64,000 bases of DNA from JABFRG01 sp038210445 (GCA_038210445.1 JBBQWQ010000003.1:124001-188000), one strand, 5' to 3'. Shown: positions 54,038 to 63,323, counted from the first letter of the stretch. Program-made: numbers and translations. Notes: generated from the letters alone by a model not told the origin.

Positions 54038-55324
54038 CTAGAGCCGTCGGAGCGGGCTGCCGCCACCGCCACCGCCGCCGCCGCCACCGGGCGCAGCCGA
54101 GGCCTTGGCGCCGGTCACGGTGGCGTCGAGGATGATCGGATCGCCCTCTGCGAGCTCGCCCTTCACCACCTCGGTGTTGGTGCCGTCGCTGAGGCCGAGC
54201 TGCACCTGGATGGAGACCGGTTGATCGCCGCGAAGAACCCAGACGGTACGCGTGTCGACGGCGTCGCCGAATGCCGGACGCCCGCTGCCTCCCGGCGCCG
54301 CGCTTCCGCGCGGGCGCCCGGTGCGCGCGCCACTGGCGCCGGCGGAGGCGCCGCCGGTGAGCTCCACCGGGGCCTTGAAGCGCATCGCGGCGTTGGGCAC
54401 GGCGAGCACGTCGTCCTTCTCGGCGTAGGTGATGGTGGCGTTGGCGGTCATGCCCGGCCGCAGCTTGAGGTCGGCGTTGTCGACGTCGATAACCGCGTCG
54501 TACGTCACCACGTTCTGCACGGTCTGCGCCGCGTTACGAATCTGGGAAATTTTGCCGCGAAACCGCTGCCCGGGGAAGGCGTCGACGGTGAACCAGGAGT
54601 CCATGCCCGACTGCAGGCGCCCCACGTCGCCCTCGGCGATGTTGGTGTTCACCTGCATCTTCTTCAGGTCTTCGGCGATGGTGAAGAGCACCGGCGCCTG
54701 CAGCGACGACGCCACGGTCTGCCCCACGTCGACGTTCCGGGAGATGACGGTGCCGTCGATGGGCGAGACGATGGTGGTGTACGACAGATTCGTTTGCGCC
54801 TGGTTCAGCGATGCCGCCGACTGCGCCAGCGCCGCCTGGGCGACGTCGACAGAGGCCTTGGCGACGCTGGCATTGGTCTCGCCGGTCTCCAGGTCCTGCT
54901 GCGAGGCCAGGCCCTGATCCTTCAGGGTCTTGAGGCGCGCGTACTGACGGTCTGCATCGAGCGCCTGCGCTCGGGCGCGCACCAGGCTGGCCTTGGCCGA
55001 GAGGTAGTTGGCGCTCGCTTGCTGCACCGCGGCCTGAAAGAGCAGGGGATCGATCTTGGCGATGATCTGCCCCTTCTTCACCGGCGAGTTGAAGTCGACG
55101 TTGAGGCTCTGGATGCGACCCGAAACCTGGGTGCCCACCTGTACGGTGACCGTGGCGGAGAGGGTTCCCGATGCGGTGATCTTGCCCACGATGCGGCGCT
55201 TGGTGACGACGGCGGTCTTGTACTGGATGGGCGGCGTTGCCGGACCCCGTCCGTAGCGCCAGTAGGCGAGCACCCCGGCGACCACGACCACGATTCCGAT
55301 GATCCAACCGAGCTTTTTCTTCAC
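54038..55324 (-). CDS. MacA-type periplasmic adaptor (membrane fusion protein)
   Basis: About 428 residues from a GTG at 55324, preceded by GAGG at suitable distance; a GTG 12 bases upstream is also open. An N-terminal signal anchor (about 6-25, LGWIIGIVVVVAGVLAYW) is followed by the split biotinyl-lipoyl domain (VQVGTQVSGRIQSL and YTTIVSPIDGTVISRNVDVGQTV) around a coiled-coil hairpin (about 95-180), then a beta-barrel domain. The C-terminus is a run of glycines ending in SPLRRL, which is unusual. It bridges the MacB complex to an outer-membrane channel, whose gene is not in this operon. Confidence 0.9.
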   Translation of the reverse strand: MKKKLGWIIGIVVVVAGVLAYWRYGRGPATPPIQYKTAVVTKRRIVGKITASGTLSATVTVQVGTQVSGRIQSLNVDFNSPVKKGQIIAKIDPLLFQAAVQQASANYLSAKASLVRARAQALDADRQYARLKTLKDQGLASQQDLETGETNASVAKASVDVAQAALAQSAASLNQAQTNLSYTTIVSPIDGTVISRNVDVGQTVASSLQAPVLFTIAEDLKKMQVNTNIAEGDVGRLQSGMDSWFTVDAFPGQRFRGKISQIRNAAQTVQNVVTYDAVIDVDNADLKLRPGMTANATITYAEKDDVLAVPNAAMRFKAPVELTGGASAGASGARTGRPRGSAAPGGSGRPAFGDAVDTRTVWVLRGDQPVSIQVQLGLSDGTNTEVVKGELAEGDPIILDATVTGAKASAAPGGGGGGGGGGSPLRRL

Positions 55325-55471
55325 GGCGCCTCGCACGCTATCACGAAACGTGGGTCACTTTCGGTGGCTTGGCCCGGCCTTTACACGACCTTTACGCGTG
55401 CAACGACTGGGGCATTTCGCCGCGCTGCGGGCGCAGGGTTACGGAAGTGTCGGAAGGAGCCGCGGCGCAGC

Positions 55472-56455
55472 TCACTCGAGGCGGCGGGCGCTCGCCCACG
55501 CGAAGGGCTCCCAGAATGGTGTGGCGATGGTTGCGGCGTCGAGAGAAAACCAGGCGTCCTCGCTGTCGCCCCGAAGTACGTGAAAGTTTTGAGCAGGCAT
55601 GAAGCCCTGTCCGAGGAGGGCCTTTCGCTTGCCGTCCTTGGCTTCGATCATGTCGAGGACGAGGACCGCGTGGCCCGGGGTACCGCCCTGAACGAAGAAG
55701 TCGCCCGGAGCGAGCTGATCGCGCTCCACCTTCGCGGCGTCGCGCGCCAGCGCCACCGTGTTCGCGTAGGTGAATACCGCGTCGAGATACTTGCGGAACG
55801 ACTCTCGCGAGTCGCCCTCCTTGGTGTCGTGAGACCAGACGAGATCGTTTCCGGCCTCGTGGAAGCGATCGCCCTTCCGGTAGCGTGCGTAGGGCATCGC
55901 GAAGCCGGAGAACGCTTTGTAGCTCACGTCGCCCTTGCCGCTGGCGCGCCGCCACTCGGCGTGGAGGCGCACGATGGAGTCGGCGCACTGCTGCAGATCG
56001 CGGCCGCCCACGTCGATGGCAATCACGGCTGCCACGTGCGGATGTGTGCCCTCGCGCAGCACGTCGCCCCGGAACGAGAGCACCGGCGTTCCGGGGGCCG
56101 CCACCGGCAGCGTGCGCAGGTACTCGCCGAAGGAGCCGGCCGCGACCTTCACGCGCGAGAAGCCGGCGGGCGCGGCGAAGCGATCGACCAGCGATCCCTC
56201 CGCCGCCGGGTGCTTGGTGCCGTCTTCGAGCCACGGATAGCGCTTCGGATCCAAGGGCGTCTTCGTTGAAGCCGTGGCCTCGGCGAGCGGCGGTGCGGGC
56301 GCTGCTGCGGGCGACGGACCGGGCGCCGCGGCGTGGCCCGATGGAGACGCTCCCTGGGGATCGGCGCTGGCGCCGGCATGCGGAGTGGGCTTTTCGCAGG
56401 CAACGAGAACAGCAGCGCAGAGGGGGAACGCAGCGAGCGCGCGAACGAAGAGCAT
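55472..56455 (-). CDS. DUF4846-like lipoprotein
   Basis: About 327 residues from the ATG at 56455 (an upstream ATG would add 11 polar residues). It has a lipoprotein signal with lipobox LVAC. An Ala/Pro/Ser linker is followed by a folded domain of about 265 residues with YLRTLPVAAPGTPVL, VIAIDVGGRDLQQCADSIVRLHAEW and GDFFVQGGTPGHAVLVLDM. GHAVLVLDM with its His is similar to a papain-like peptidase strand, and the domain pattern corresponds to DUF4846. Enzymatic activity is not proven. It is divergent from the Nif3 gene across about 104 bases. Confidence 0.8.
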   Translation of the reverse strand: MLFVRALAAFPLCAAVLVACEKPTPHAGASADPQGASPSGHAAAPGPSPAAAPAPPLAEATASTKTPLDPKRYPWLEDGTKHPAAEGSLVDRFAAPAGFSRVKVAAGSFGEYLRTLPVAAPGTPVLSFRGDVLREGTHPHVAAVIAIDVGGRDLQQCADSIVRLHAEWRRASGKGDVSYKAFSGFAMPYARYRKGDRFHEAGNDLVWSHDTKEGDSRESFRKYLDAVFTYANTVALARDAAKVERDQLAPGDFFVQGGTPGHAVLVLDMIEAKDGKRKALLGQGFMPAQNFHVLRGDSEDAWFSLDAATIATPFWEPFAWASARRLE

Positions 56456-56559
56456 GCCCGAGCGTAGCGACCTGCCGGGCGTTCGCACAGGCCGCTTGCC
56501 GTGAGGTTCGGCAAATTTCCCAGCGAAAGAGCCGCCCGCTTTCGTTTACCGTGGTCCCC

Positions 56560-57330
56560 ATGCAAGTCGCCGACGTCGCCCGGGCCATGGAAGAGATAGC
56601 TCCGCTCCGGTTCGCCGAGAGCTGGGACAACGTCGGCCTGTTGCTGGGCGATCCCGCGGCGCCCGCATCGACGGTGCTGCTCACCATCGACCTCACGCCC
56701 CAGGTGGTGGCGGAAGCGACGGCGCTCGGCGCCACCCTGGTGGTGGCGTATCACCCGCCCATCTTCAAGCCGCAGAATCGCGTGGTCGCCGGCGATCTCG
56801 CGTACACCATTCTGCGCGCCGGCCTCTCGGTGTACTCGCCGCACACCGCGCTCGACGTGGCGGCGGGCGGTACCAACGACGCGCTCGCCGATCTGGTGGG
56901 GCTCGTGGGGCGGGTGCCGCTCCGTCGCCATGCAGCCGACGCCGAGCGCGGCATCGGTCGCGTGGGCTCGGTCGACACCACGCGGGAAGCGCTCATCGCG
57001 CAGGTGCAAGTGCGTCTGGGGCTCGCGCGGCTGCTGGTTGCGGGCCCGACCCGCGGCGATGCGCGGCGGGTCGCCGTGTGCGCCGGCGCCGCGGGGTCGC
57101 TCCTGGGCGACGCCATCTCCGCCGGGGCCGACGTGGTGCTGGCCGGTGAGCTCTCGCACCACGACGCGCTGCGCGCCGATCGCGCCGGCATCACCGCCAT
57201 CGTGACCCTGCACTCCAACGCCGAGCGCCTGGCACTTCCTGCGCTCGCAGCCCGCCTTCGGGCACTGCTCGGAGAGGCCACGGTGCACCTCGCCGCCGCC
57301 GACAAGGACCCCTTCTCGATCGTGGGCTGA
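56560..57330 (+). CDS. Nif3-like dinuclear metal centre protein
   Basis: This 256-residue protein starts with the ATG at 56560. The family motifs are PLRFAESWDNVGLLLGD (N-terminus), LVVAYHPPIF (first metal-binding His), VYSPHTALDVA (second His) and VVLAGELSHHDAL with a further conserved His and Glu near the C-terminus. These ligands bind two divalent metals. The family is conserved everywhere but its physiological role is unclear; GTP cyclohydrolase activity was claimed for some members. It precedes a LysE-like transporter by 141 bases. Confidence 0.9.
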   Translation: MQVADVARAMEEIAPLRFAESWDNVGLLLGDPAAPASTVLLTIDLTPQVVAEATALGATLVVAYHPPIFKPQNRVVAGDLAYTILRAGLSVYSPHTALDVAAGGTNDALADLVGLVGRVPLRRHAADAERGIGRVGSVDTTREALIAQVQVRLGLARLLVAGPTRGDARRVAVCAGAAGSLLGDAISAGADVVLAGELSHHDALRADRAGITAIVTLHSNAERLALPALAARLRALLGEATVHLAAADKDPFSIVG

Positions 57331-57471
57331 TTCGCCCGGACGCCGCAAGCGCCGCGGGATGCACCCCGGTTTTTCGTTCGGCGCGCCGACGAAAATAGCG
57401 TCGTTCGGAGGCGCCAGCGCGAGCCGGCCTTTCGGGAACCGCCCGGTTTGGAGTACGGTTCGGGTCTCCGC

Positions 57472-58107
57472 ATGCTCGCGCTCCTCATCGGCTTCATCGC
57501 CGGCTTCATCACCGCAGTCCCCATCGCGGGCCCGGTCGCAGTGCTCGTTTTGCGCGACGCGCTCGCCGGCAAGAAAAACGAGGCCCGGCAAATTGCGCTG
57601 GGGTCCGCCATCGCCGAAGCCATCTATGCCGGTATCGCCTTCGCCGGCATCGGCGCGGCGTTCGAGCGCTTTCCCATCCTCCTGCCCATCTCGCAGACGG
57701 CCTCGGCGATCATCCTGGTGGTGGTGGGCGTTTACCTCATTGTGCGGCACCCCAAGGAGAAGGCCGAGGGGGGCAGCAAAAAGCCGGTACCGGCGCGGGC
57801 CAAGTGGCTTGTGGGCCTTTCGATCACTGCCCTCAATCCGACGCTCATCGCCTCGTGGACCGCCATCGTGGCTGCGCTCCACGGCGCCGGCGCGGTGTCG
57901 TCGCATCCGGTCGAGGCGCTCCCCTTCGCGCTGGGAATCGGCCTCGGCAATATGTCGTGGTTCATGATGCTGCTGGCGCTGGTGGGCAAATACCGCGAAA
58001 AGCTATCGCCTGGCGTGGTGCGTCGGGGCGTGCAGATCGTGGGCGGCATCCTCGCCGCCGCAGGTGTGGTCATGGGCGTGCGCACGGCCCTGGCGTTTCT
58101 CGGCTGA
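57472..58107 (+). CDS. LysE-type amino-acid/metabolite exporter
   Basis: About 211 residues from the ATG at 57472 (a TTG eight codons earlier is also open). The protein has six hydrophobic segments. LIGFIAGFITAVPIAGPVAVLVL at the N-terminus carries the PxGPV pattern of LysE/RhtB transporters. Segments at about 45-70, 80-98, 115-138, 150-175 and 190-210 complete the membrane bundle. A charged loop (KEKAEGGSKKPVPARAK) lies between the third and fourth helices. It should export an amino acid or small metabolite across the inner membrane. The SUV3-like helicase gene follows after 6 bases. Confidence 0.85.
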   Translation: MLALLIGFIAGFITAVPIAGPVAVLVLRDALAGKKNEARQIALGSAIAEAIYAGIAFAGIGAAFERFPILLPISQTASAIILVVVGVYLIVRHPKEKAEGGSKKPVPARAKWLVGLSITALNPTLIASWTAIVAALHGAGAVSSHPVEALPFALGIGLGNMSWFMMLLALVGKYREKLSPGVVRRGVQIVGGILAAAGVVMGVRTALAFLG

Positions 58108-58113
58108 GGCTGC

Positions 58114-60327
58114 GTGCTCGAACGAAGCGAAATCACCCTGGTGCTCGGGCCGACCAACACCGGCAAGACCCACCGCGCCATCGAGCGCATGCTCGATCAC
58201 GAGAGCGGTATGATGGGCTTGCCGCTGCGGCTGCTCGCGCGCGAGGTGTACGATCGCGTGACCGCCCGAGTGGGCGAGGATCGCGTGGCGCTGATCACCG
58301 GCGAAGAGAAGCGCGTGCCGCGCCGGCCGGCGTACTGGGTGTGCACCGTCGAGGCCATGCCCATGGATCGCGAGGTGGACTTTCTCGCGGTCGACGAAGT
58401 GCAGCTGGCCGAGAGCCCCGAGCGCGGCCACGTGTTCACCGACCGCATTCTCCATGCGCGCGGGCGCAAGGAAACCTGGTTTCTCGGGTCGCACACCATG
58501 CGGCGCATCCTGGCGGAGCTGGTGCCTACCGCGAAGGTTGCCGAATTTCCCCGGCTCTCCAGCCTACGCTTTTCCGACGGCGATCGGCTTGCGCGCTTGC
58601 CCAAGCGAAGCGCTCTGGTCGCCTTCTCGATGCACGACGTGTACGAGGCGGCGGAGCGCCTCCGCGCCACCCAGGGCGGCGCTGCCGTGGTGCTGGGCGC
58701 CCTCTCGCCGCGCACGCGCAACGCGCAGGTGGCGATGTTCGAGGCGGGCGACGTCGACTACGTGGTGGCCACCGACGCGATCGGCATGGGCCTGAACCTC
58801 GACGTGCGGCACGTAGCGTTCCGGGCGCTGCGAAAGTTCGACGGCCGCCAAGAGCGGGAGCTGGAGCCGTCGGAGATTGCGCAGATCGCGGGTCGGGCCG
58901 GGCGCTACGTGCGCGACGGCACCTTTGGCACGCTCTTGCCGGCGCGCATGGCGCGGAGCGTGGCGCAAGCGGTGGAGTCTCACGTGCTCCCGGACGTTCG
59001 GCGACTCACCTATCGGAACACCGACCTGGATTTCTCGTCGCTCGCCGCTCTGCAGGCCTCGCTGCGTGCGCCGCCACCCCGTCCGTTTCTCTTGCCTCTC
59101 CGCGATGCCGAGGACGCCGCGGTGCTCGACCGGCTCGCGGCCATGCCCGAGGTGCGCGCGCGCGTGGTGGGCGAAGAGCGCCTTCGACTCTTGTGGGAGA
59201 TTGCGCAGATTCCCGACTACCGGAAGCTGCTGCTCGAGTCGCACGTGGAGCTGGCGCGCCGGCTCTTCGCCGCGCTCTCCGAAGGCCCCATTCGCGACGA
59301 GGTGTTCGCCGGCTTCGTCGCACACCTCGCCGAGACCGATTTCGACGAGGAGACGCTGGTGGCGCGCATCGCCGACACCCGCACCTGGACCTACGTGGCC
59401 CACCGGACCGGATGGGTGGAGAACGCCGAGGAGTGGCGGGCCAAGACCCGCGCCATCGAGGACCGACTGAGCGACGCGCTCCACACGCGCCTGGTGAGCC
59501 GCTTCGTCGATACCTCGCGGCGCCGGGGCAAACCGCGAAACCTGGGGGGCTCGTTTCAGGCGCTGGCCAAGCTCCTGGTGGACGACGATCCGGTGCGCGC
59601 CGATCCGGTGGAGCGCATCGTCGCTGCGACCCGCAACGAGCTCTCGGTCGACGACGCGGGCTACGTGCTGCTGCAGCCCGACGGCGAGCGCATTGGCAAG
59701 CTCACCCGCGGCGCCACCGTCGACAAGCCCAACGCTCGCTACCTGGGAGACGTGACCGGCGGCGGCCGTGCGCGCATCGAGCGGCGCCTCCTGGCGTTCG
59801 CCCGCGACCTTGCGGAAGACCTCTTGGGGCCGCTCCGCATCGCCGTGCGGCGGGTGCCCGAGCTGCGCGGCATTGGATACTTCCTGGAGCAGGGCCTGGG
59901 CGTGTGCCGCACGGTAGACGTCGCGCCCGCCCTCGCTGCGCTCCCGGCCGAAGGGCGGGCGGCGCTCGCCGAGGCCGACTTCGAGTGGGGCCGGGTGGTG
60001 GCGGTGCTCCCGGAGACGCTCACGCCCGATGCCATGCAGCTGCGCCGCATTCTGGTGGAGGCATACCTGGAGCGCACGCTGCCGCCGTTCGGCCTCACCG
60101 CGTCTGCGAAGAGTGTGCAAGATGCGCGTATCGGCTGCGCCCTCGGCTACCCGCTGTTCGGGCCGCGGGCGATCCGCGCAGATATCGCCGAAGAAGCGCT
60201 GGGCCCGGCGCTCGAGGGCCACCCGGTGCCGGACGATGCGCTGGCGCTCCTGGGCGTCTCGGCGGCCGAGCTCGCGGCCATGGCCGAAGTTGCGCGCGAT
60301 GGTGATCGCGATCCCGACGAGGTCTGA
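58114..60327 (+). CDS. SUV3-like DEAD/DExH-box helicase
   Basis: This 737-residue protein starts with GTG. The N-terminal helicase core (about 1-330) has VLGPTNTGKTHRA (Walker A, Lys18), AVDEVQLAESPERG (DExH-like motif II), LGSHTMRR (motif III) and QIAGRAGRYV (motif VI, arginine fingers). The close spacing of GPTNTGKT to the N-terminus and DEVQ box resemble mitochondrial SUV3 and the alphaproteobacterial MgpS-like helicases. The C-terminal ~400 residues contain a conserved SUV3-type region (RNTDLDFSSLAALQAS onward) and a beta-rich domain with LLQPDGERIGKLTRG. It likely unwinds RNA during decay or processing. It begins six bases past the LysE-like gene. Confidence 0.9.
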   Translation: MLERSEITLVLGPTNTGKTHRAIERMLDHESGMMGLPLRLLAREVYDRVTARVGEDRVALITGEEKRVPRRPAYWVCTVEAMPMDREVDFLAVDEVQLAESPERGHVFTDRILHARGRKETWFLGSHTMRRILAELVPTAKVAEFPRLSSLRFSDGDRLARLPKRSALVAFSMHDVYEAAERLRATQGGAAVVLGALSPRTRNAQVAMFEAGDVDYVVATDAIGMGLNLDVRHVAFRALRKFDGRQERELEPSEIAQIAGRAGRYVRDGTFGTLLPARMARSVAQAVESHVLPDVRRLTYRNTDLDFSSLAALQASLRAPPPRPFLLPLRDAEDAAVLDRLAAMPEVRARVVGEERLRLLWEIAQIPDYRKLLLESHVELARRLFAALSEGPIRDEVFAGFVAHLAETDFDEETLVARIADTRTWTYVAHRTGWVENAEEWRAKTRAIEDRLSDALHTRLVSRFVDTSRRRGKPRNLGGSFQALAKLLVDDDPVRADPVERIVAATRNELSVDDAGYVLLQPDGERIGKLTRGATVDKPNARYLGDVTGGGRARIERRLLAFARDLAEDLLGPLRIAVRRVPELRGIGYFLEQGLGVCRTVDVAPALAALPAEGRAALAEADFEWGRVVAVLPETLTPDAMQLRRILVEAYLERTLPPFGLTASAKSVQDARIGCALGYPLFGPRAIRADIAEEALGPALEGHPVPDDALALLGVSAAELAAMAEVARDGDRDPDEV

Positions 60328-60344
60328 ACGACGCCGTGCGCACC

Positions 60345-60503
60345 ATGTGCCACCGGGGCCTTTGCGCAGTGCTCACGGCCGACGACGCCGAGGGGCCGCA
60401 CCATCACGACGCGCATTCGCATCTTGCCAACAACCTGGACCGACCGGTGCCGGTGCGGGCCGCCGCCGGCAAGCCGGTTGAATACCGCGGCAGCTGCTAC
60501 TGA
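60345..60503 (+). CDS. short His/Cys-rich ORF
   Basis: A 52-residue reading frame begins at an ATG 17 bases after the helicase stop (a GTG three codons upstream also works). It encodes MCHRGLCAVL, a His-rich stretch HHHDAHSHLANN, and ends RGSCY, with three cysteines and six histidines in all. It overlaps the end of the convergent USP gene by 7 bases. Its composition suggests metal binding and it may be cotranscribed with the helicase, but short frames like this occur by chance in GC-rich DNA, so the call is tentative. Confidence 0.4.
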   Translation: MCHRGLCAVLTADDAEGPHHHDAHSHLANNLDRPVPVRAAAGKPVEYRGSCY

Positions 60504-61366
60504 CGAACGACCATCACCGAGCCCTGCGCGCTCCGCAGGATGCGCTCGGTGACGCTGCCGAGGACCACATCGCGCACGCCGCTCTTGCCGTGCGCCCCCA
60601 CCACGATGAGCTCGGCGCCCAGCTCTTCGGCGGCGCGAATGATCGCCGAGGCGGCCGAGCCCTCGAGCACGCGCGCCTCGCCGGCCATGCCGGTCTTCTC
60701 GATGACCGCTGCGAGGACACCGTGCGCGGCGGCTCGCGCTTCGCCCAGAAGCTCGCCATTGATGGGCGGCAGCACGCCCAGGAACTGGGAGAGCGCGCTG
60801 GCCGCGAAATCGCTCAGCGCGTGGTCGATGACATGGGCCACCACCAGGCTCACGCCGCGACGCTTGGCTTCCTGGGCGCCCACGGCGACGGCGGGAAGCG
60901 ACGCCTCCGAGAGATCGGTGGCCACCAAGACCGGCCCGGGGCGGTGTTTGCGCGCGACCAGCACCGAGCAAGGCGCCTCGCGAACCAGACGCTCGGCGAC
61001 GCTGCCCAGGAGCAGCCGGGGCAGGCCGGTTCGACCGTGGCTGCCCACCACCAGGAGGTCGGCCTTCCACTTCTTGGCTTGGTTCACCACCGCTTCGTGG
61101 TCGAGACCTTGCTCGAGGAACACCTCTACCGGCCCGCTGGTCACGCCTTTGGCGGCGCTCTCCACGGCTTCGCGCACCCGGGCCTCGATCTCGATGGCGT
61201 GGGTGACGTTGGCCTCGTTGTTCTGCGGAAAGAGCGGCCTCACGTCTACAAGGTTGGGCATGACGTGAATCACGCCCAGCACGGAATCGGTGTAGCTTGC
61301 AGCTTGACGGAGGGCATCTTCACTGGCGGCGCTGAGGTCGGTGGCGACGAGGATGCGTTTCGACAT
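60497..61366 (-). CDS. tandem universal stress protein
   Basis: This 289-residue protein has two UspA domains (about 1-142 and 143-289). Each ends in the ATP-binding motif G-x2-G-x9-G-S/T: GSHGRTGLPRLLLGSVAERL in the first, GAHGKSGVRDVVLGSVTERI in the second. Both begin with VATDLS, where the Asp binds nucleotide. Tandem USPs act in stress and starvation survival and are usually cytosolic dimers. It is downstream of the DoxX gene (7 bases apart), and the three minus-strand genes ending here look like one transcript. Confidence 0.93.
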   Translation of the reverse strand: MSKRILVATDLSAASEDALRQAASYTDSVLGVIHVMPNLVDVRPLFPQNNEANVTHAIEIEARVREAVESAAKGVTSGPVEVFLEQGLDHEAVVNQAKKWKADLLVVGSHGRTGLPRLLLGSVAERLVREAPCSVLVARKHRPGPVLVATDLSEASLPAVAVGAQEAKRRGVSLVVAHVIDHALSDFAASALSQFLGVLPPINGELLGEARAAAHGVLAAVIEKTGMAGEARVLEGSAASAIIRAAEELGAELIVVGAHGKSGVRDVVLGSVTERILRSAQGSVMVVRQ

Positions 61367-61372
61367 GCCCCC

Positions 61373-61801
61373 TCATACCACGTTTCGAGCGCCCTCTTTC
61401 GGTGTACGGCTCACCCAATAGGCGAGGCCGATGAGCACGAGCTGCAGCGGCAGCCGCAGCCACAGCGCCCACATCGGCACGGCGCCGCCCAGCTCCGGGT
61501 GCACCACCATGTTCACGTTGGCGGGGAACACCGCCACGTAGAGGAGGACCAGACCCAAGCCGCAAAGCTTGCGCGTCCGCGGTAGGAGCAGGCCCACGCC
61601 CAAGGCCACCTCGAAGACCCCGCTCAGGTAGACCAACAAGCGCGGTTGCGGAAGCCAGCTGGGCACGATGCGCGTGAAGAAGGGCTCGCGCGTGAAGTGC
61701 ATAATGCCCACGCCTATCATCGCCGCCGCGAGCAGCAGCCGGAAGCCTGTCTGGAACGCCTCGCGGTTCGGGCCTTCGGAGAGCGCGCGGGGGTTATCCA
61801 A
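61373..61801 (-). CDS. DoxX-family membrane protein
   Basis: The 142-residue protein has four hydrophobic helices (about 20-36, 55-74, 82-98 and 112-132). GVGIMHFTREPFFTRIVPSWLPQPRLLVYLSGVFEVALGVGLLLP is the family pattern, with the His-Phe motif in helix one and a Glu in helix two. DoxX-type proteins are quinone-linked or redox-protective membrane proteins. The TTG start at 61801 overlaps the end of the beta-CASP nuclease gene by 8 bases; the first internal ATG would remove helix one. Confidence 0.8.
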   Translation of the reverse strand: MDNPRALSEGPNREAFQTGFRLLLAAAMIGVGIMHFTREPFFTRIVPSWLPQPRLLVYLSGVFEVALGVGLLLPRTRKLCGLGLVLLYVAVFPANVNMVVHPELGGAVPMWALWLRLPLQLVLIGLAYWVSRTPKEGARNVV

Positions 61802-63161
61802 GCTGCGGCGCCGCCCAGGTGGCGAAGGCCTCTTGCGCTTCCACGTCGCCGTGGTGGAGGGCCACGCGCCGGGCGCCGGGAATGGCTTTGAGCCACCCCA
61901 GAAGCTCGCCGCGATCGGCGTGGGCGCTGAGGCCTTTCAAGGTGGCGATGCGCGCGCGGACGCGCACCTCTTCGCCGTCGAGCCACACCGAGCCGCCGCT
62001 TTTCGCCGCTTCTTGAATGCGGCGGCCGGGCGTTCCCTCGGCCTGGTAGCCGACGAACAGCACCGTCGTACGATCGCTCGGGAGGCCTTCGCGTAGGTGC
62101 CCGATGATGCGCCCGCCGGTGCACATGCCGGACCCCGCGATGATGATCATGGGCCCCGGGCGGCCTTGGAGCTTTTGCGAGTCGCGTCCGCGGCGCACCC
62201 GGAAGAGCTCCTCGAAGTCGAGGGGATCGTCGCCGCGCGCCAGGAGATCGAGCGACTCCTTGTCGAAGAGCTGCTTGAAGCGCGCGTAGGTCTCGGTGAT
62301 GGCGAGGCCCATGGGGGTGTCGATGGCCACCGGGATTTCGGGAATGCGCCCTTGCTCCACCAGGTTGTTGAGGAACCAAAGAAGCGTCTGGGTGCGCCCG
62401 ATGGCGAAGGCCGGTATGAGCACCTTGGCCTTGCGGGCGATGGCGTCCTTGAGAATCGCTTCCAGATCGTGCTCGATGTCGCCGTGCGAGTGCCCGTGGT
62501 CGCGCGAGCCGTAGGTCGACTCCATGACCACCACGTCGACCGGTGCGTCGGCCCGCCAGGTGAGGTTCGGGTCCTTGAGCAGCGGGCTGCCGTTGCGGCC
62601 GAGATCGCCGGAGCAGATGACGCGGCTTCGGCTGGTCGTGAGCTCGGCGCTGGCAGACCCGAGAATGTGGCCGGCCTCGTGGAAGGTGAGCGTGAGGCCA
62701 CCCAGATCGTGGGCGCGCTCGTAGCCGAGCGGCCGCGCGAGGGTCTTGAAATGCTCGAGGAAGCGGCCGATCTCCCGGTAGCTCATGCGCTGCATGCCCA
62801 GGCTGTCTTCGAGCGAGATCTTGGCGATCTCTAGGGTTGCTTGGGTCGCGTAGATGGGCCCCTCGTAGCCGCGTTCGAGGAGCGTGGGGAGGTTTCCGAT
62901 GTGGTCCTGGTGTCCGTGGGTGAGCACCACCGCGTCGACGTCCTGTGCGGCCTCGGGAAATGCCATGTGCTCGCGCCCCTGGGCCACCCCGCAGTCGACC
63001 AGAACTCTGCGTGCGCGCCCGCCTGCGGCGCCGGGCGTACCGCCGCCCATCTCGATGCGGGTCATGGCGCCGGTGACCTGTCGAACGGCGCCGAGCAGCC
63101 GCACCTCGCCGTCTGCGAGTGGATGAACCTCGGTGTGGGGCACAATGTCGATGGCTGCCAT
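61794..63161 (-). CDS. metallo-beta-lactamase-fold RNA nuclease of the beta-CASP family
   Basis: About 455 residues from the ATG at 63161; the longer in-frame N-terminus (to 63275) is Arg-rich and not family-like. Motif 2 of the MBL fold is THGHQDHIGN (81-90), the next His ligand is in FHEAGHILGSA, and an Asp ligand in ICSGDLGRN. A beta-CASP insertion (about 240-355) follows, and the C-terminal RMMBL segment has KGLSAHADRGELLGWL and LHHGD. It should be a zinc-dependent RNA-processing enzyme like archaeal/bacterial RNase J-like or CPSF73-like nucleases. It heads a three-gene transcript with DoxX and the tandem USP. Confidence 0.92.
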   Translation of the reverse strand: MAAIDIVPHTEVHPLADGEVRLLGAVRQVTGAMTRIEMGGGTPGAAGGRARRVLVDCGVAQGREHMAFPEAAQDVDAVVLTHGHQDHIGNLPTLLERGYEGPIYATQATLEIAKISLEDSLGMQRMSYREIGRFLEHFKTLARPLGYERAHDLGGLTLTFHEAGHILGSASAELTTSRSRVICSGDLGRNGSPLLKDPNLTWRADAPVDVVVMESTYGSRDHGHSHGDIEHDLEAILKDAIARKAKVLIPAFAIGRTQTLLWFLNNLVEQGRIPEIPVAIDTPMGLAITETYARFKQLFDKESLDLLARGDDPLDFEELFRVRRGRDSQKLQGRPGPMIIIAGSGMCTGGRIIGHLREGLPSDRTTVLFVGYQAEGTPGRRIQEAAKSGGSVWLDGEEVRVRARIATLKGLSAHADRGELLGWLKAIPGARRVALHHGDVEAQEAFATWAAPQLG

Positions 63162-63323
63162 GACCCAGAAGTACACGAGAGGAGCCGCGTATGCGACCCG
63201 CCGCCCAGAGCGACCTGCCAGCGCAGATGTAGGCCTGTGACAAAAATGCGCGCTTCCGAATTTGCCGAGGCACAAATGAAAGGCGAGGCAGAATTGCGCG
63301 GAGGAACGCGTATACTGGAAACA

